Source of the DNA: Ruegeria atlantica
Lineage (GTDB): Bacteria > Pseudomonadota > Alphaproteobacteria > Rhodobacterales > Rhodobacteraceae
Reading direction: 5' to 3'
Assembly: GCA_013032095.1 (NCBI GenBank)
Contig: WQBJ01000003.1
Span: forward strand, 1-64,000
DNA: 64,000 nucleotides
In this document: positions 61,829 through 64,000 of the stretch, one piece after another
How positions within the stretch are numbered: the stretch's first letter is position 1
Layout: every line of letters starts with the position of its first letter
Made by a program: the position numbers and the translations under genes
Notes under the pieces: model-generated
Databases searched by the model: none
Seen by the model: the letters and a program-made list of their open reading frames with translations, nothing else
What the model was told of the DNA's origin: nothing

Positions 61829-64000
61829 ATGAAATTCACCCTCTCCTGGCTGAAAGACCACCTCGACACTGACGCTTCGGTTGATGAGATCGCCGAGGCG
61901 CTGACCGACCTCGGGCTTGAGGTCGAAGAGATCGTGAACCCGGCGGACCGGTTGAAGGGCTTTACGCTGGGCCATGTGAAGCATGCCGAGAAACACCCCG
62001 ACGCCGACAAGCTGCGCGTCTGCAAGGTTGATACCGACGAGGGTGAGCTGCAGATCATCTGCGGTGCCCCCAACGCACGCGAAGGCATCACTGTCGTGGT
62101 CTGCAAACCGGGCATGTATATCCCCGGCCTGGATCTGACGATCAGCGTCGGCAAGATTCGCGGTGTCGAGAGCTTTGGCATGATGGCCTCTGAGCGCGAG
62201 CTGGAGCTGTCGGACGAGCATGATGGCATCATCGAGCTGCCCTCGGGTGAGGTGGGCGACAAATTCGTCGATTGGCTGGCCGAGAATGAGCCGTCCAAGA
62301 TTGATCCAATGATCGAGATAGCGATCACTCCGAACCGTCCCGATGCGCTGGGGGTTGAGGGGATTGCCCGCGATCTGGCCGCGCGTGGGATCGGTACGCT
62401 GAAACAGCGCGATTACGCGCCGGTGCCGGGCGATTTCGAAAGCCCGATCAAGGTCACCATCGACGAGGATACTCTGGACGGCGCGCCGCATTTCACCGGT
62501 CGTCTGATCAAGGGCGTGAAGAACGGCCCCAGCCCGCAATGGCTGCAGGATCAGTTGAAGGCAATCGGTCTGCGTCCGATCTCGGCGTTGGTGGACATCA
62601 CCAACTACATGACCTTCGACCACAACCGACCACTGCACGTTTTCGACGCGGACAAGGTGCAGGGCAACCTGCGGGTGCATCGCGCCAAGGGTGGTGAAAA
62701 GCTGGTTGCACTGGATGAGAAGGAATACACCCTGCAGCCCGGCATGATGGTGATTTCGGATGATAAGGGTCCGGAATCCATTGCCGGTATCATGGGTGGC
62801 GAGGAAACTGGCTGTACTGAAGAGACCGTGAACGTGTTCCTAGAAAGCGCATTCTGGGATCATGTACAGATCGCGTTGACCGGTCGTGCGCTCAAGATCA
62901 ACTCGGACGCGCGGTACCGGTTCGAACGTGGCGTGGACCCTGAATACACGCTGGAAGGGCTGGAACAGGCGTCGCAGATGATTCTGGATATCTGCGGTGG
63001 CGAGGTCTCCAAGGTTGTGGAGGCGGGCAAAGCCCCGAACCACGCCCGCGCCTACAAGCTGGATGCCGAGCGCGTGCAGTCGCTGGTCGGTATGGACATT
63101 CCTGAAAGCGAGCAGCGCCAGACCCTGACCCGTCTGGGCTTCCGTCTGGAAGGTGAGATGGCGCATGTCCCCAGCTGGCGCCCCGATATCATGGGTGAGG
63201 CCGATCTGGTGGAAGAGGTCGCGCGGATTGCTTCACTGACCAAGCTGCAAGGCAAACCGCTGCCGCGCGTCACCCATGGCATTCCCAAGCCGGTGATGAC
63301 GCCGACACAACGCCGTCAGTCGATGGCACGGCGCACCTGCGCGGCGCTGGGGTATAACGAATGTGTGTCCTACACCTTCATCGATCAGGCCTCGGCGGCG
63401 CTTTTCGGTGGTGGGGACGAAGCGACCCAGCTGGAAAACCCGATCTCGTCCGAGATGAGCCACATGCGCCCCGATCTGCTGCCCGGCCTGTTGCAGGCCG
63501 CTGCCCGCAATCAGGCGCGTGGCTATGCGGATGTGGCCCTGTTCGAAGTTGGCCCGGTCTTCCATGACGGAGAGCCCGGCGATCAGAAAACCCAGATCAC
63601 CGGCCTGCTGGTTGGCCGCAACGGTCCCAAGGACGTGCACGGCTCCTCGCGCCCGGTTGATGTGTTCGACGCTAAGGCCGATGCCGAGGCTGTGCTAGCC
63701 GCCATCGGTGCGCCCGCCAAGGTGCAGATCCTGCGCGATGGCGACGCCTGGTGGCATCCTGGCCGTCACGGCAAGATTTGTCTGGGCCCGAAAAAGGTGC
63801 TGGGCGTGTTCGGTGAGCTTCACCCGCGCATCCTGCAGGCGATGGATATCAAAGGCCCGGCGATGGCGTTTACCATCTGGCCGGACGAAGTGCCTCTGCC
63901 CCGTAAATCCGGTGCCACCCGCGCCGCGCTGGAATTGCGTGACCTGCAAGCGGTCGAGCGTGACTTTGCCTTTGTCGTTGATGCCGATGTTGAGGCTTTG
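61829..64000 (+). CDS. pheT: Phenylalanyl-tRNA synthetase beta subunit (partial, runs off right edge)
   Basis: 724 codons from ATG 61829 (MKFTLSWLKDHLDTDAS) are in the window; the full protein is ~800. The tRNA-binding domain (FTLGHVKHAEKHPDADKLRVCKVDTDEG), B3/4 region (LVDITNYMTFDHNRPLHVFDADK; ALKINSDARYRFERGVDPEYT) and the class-II-like core (NPISSEMSHMRPDLLPGLL) are present. The start is clear, though the ribosome site (aaaag at ~10 bases) is weak. Confidence 0.96.
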   Translation, partial: MKFTLSWLKDHLDTDASVDEIAEALTDLGLEVEEIVNPADRLKGFTLGHVKHAEKHPDADKLRVCKVDTDEGELQIICGAPNAREGITVVVCKPGMYIPGLDLTISVGKIRGVESFGMMASERELELSDEHDGIIELPSGEVGDKFVDWLAENEPSKIDPMIEIAITPNRPDALGVEGIARDLAARGIGTLKQRDYAPVPGDFESPIKVTIDEDTLDGAPHFTGRLIKGVKNGPSPQWLQDQLKAIGLRPISALVDITNYMTFDHNRPLHVFDADKVQGNLRVHRAKGGEKLVALDEKEYTLQPGMMVISDDKGPESIAGIMGGEETGCTEETVNVFLESAFWDHVQIALTGRALKINSDARYRFERGVDPEYTLEGLEQASQMILDICGGEVSKVVEAGKAPNHARAYKLDAERVQSLVGMDIPESEQRQTLTRLGFRLEGEMAHVPSWRPDIMGEADLVEEVARIASLTKLQGKPLPRVTHGIPKPVMTPTQRRQSMARRTCAALGYNECVSYTFIDQASAALFGGGDEATQLENPISSEMSHMRPDLLPGLLQAAARNQARGYADVALFEVGPVFHDGEPGDQKTQITGLLVGRNGPKDVHGSSRPVDVFDAKADAEAVLAAIGAPAKVQILRDGDAWWHPGRHGKICLGPKKVLGVFGELHPRILQAMDIKGPAMAFTIWPDEVPLPRKSGATRAALELRDLQAVERDFAFVVDADVEAL

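Overview
The window looks like chromosomal DNA of a marine Rhodobacteraceae bacterium of the Roseobacter group, close to Ruegeria. The main signs are a DddQ-type DMSP lyase with all its active-site residues, homologues of the gene transfer agent (GTA) head-spike pair, a large betaine-type catabolic operon, and GC-rich core genes typical of alphaproteobacteria (hemC/hemE, uvrC, pgsA-moaD-moaE, ubiA/rsmE, pheST). I saw no tRNA, rRNA or CRISPR array.

Layout. (1) 1-5.2 kb is a lower-GC accessory region. It holds the end of an IS21-like element that cuts off a second integrase gene, a large tyrosine recombinase, two small upstream genes, an unknown cargo-like gene, an orphan terminator in a gene-free stretch, and a cation-diffusion-facilitator-like transporter. 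(2) 5.4-12.4 kb carries two exported ureohydrolases (agmatinase/arginase fold), each divergent from its own AraC-type regulator in a mirror-image layout. The second is followed by a membrane-anchored PpiC-type foldase, a HupE/UreJ-type (nickel?) transporter and a 48-residue secreted peptide. (3) 12.4-14 kb holds tandem exported paralogues of unknown function that share four cysteines. (4) 14.8-21 kb is a surface polysaccharide region: GT2, sulfotransferase, GT4, flippase and a decayed, frameshifted Wzy-like polymerase. (5) 21-22.2 kb holds the GTA head-spike pair. (6) 23.2-26.8 kb has a small K+ channel and an AI-2E-like permease/HlyD/DUF2955 export operon.

(7) 26.9-38.4 kb is the main catabolic block. 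On the minus strand are an RpiR regulator, a Rieske oxygenase and a carboxymuconolactone-decarboxylase-like protein. On the plus strand are eight genes that overlap or abut: DMGDH-like dehydrogenase, MDR oxidoreductase, dddQ, three enolase-superfamily enzymes with a small cupin between the first two, and a class III aminotransferase. Together they suggest breakdown of DMSP and N-methylated betaines (for example proline betaine type). (8) 38.6-64 kb is mostly core metabolism: heme synthesis, an AMACR-like enzyme, an ABC exporter, an S49 peptidase, a Ca2+/Na+ antiporter, a FolM-like SDR, UvrC, phosphatidylglycerophosphate synthase, molybdopterin synthase, an OmpA/BON envelope protein, ubiquinone synthesis, rRNA methylation, glutathione synthesis, a Hint-domain protein, and pheS-pheT with an atypical membrane-protein gene between them. 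pheT runs off the right edge.

All names come from reading the translations by eye. No database search was possible, so family names rest on motifs and context.
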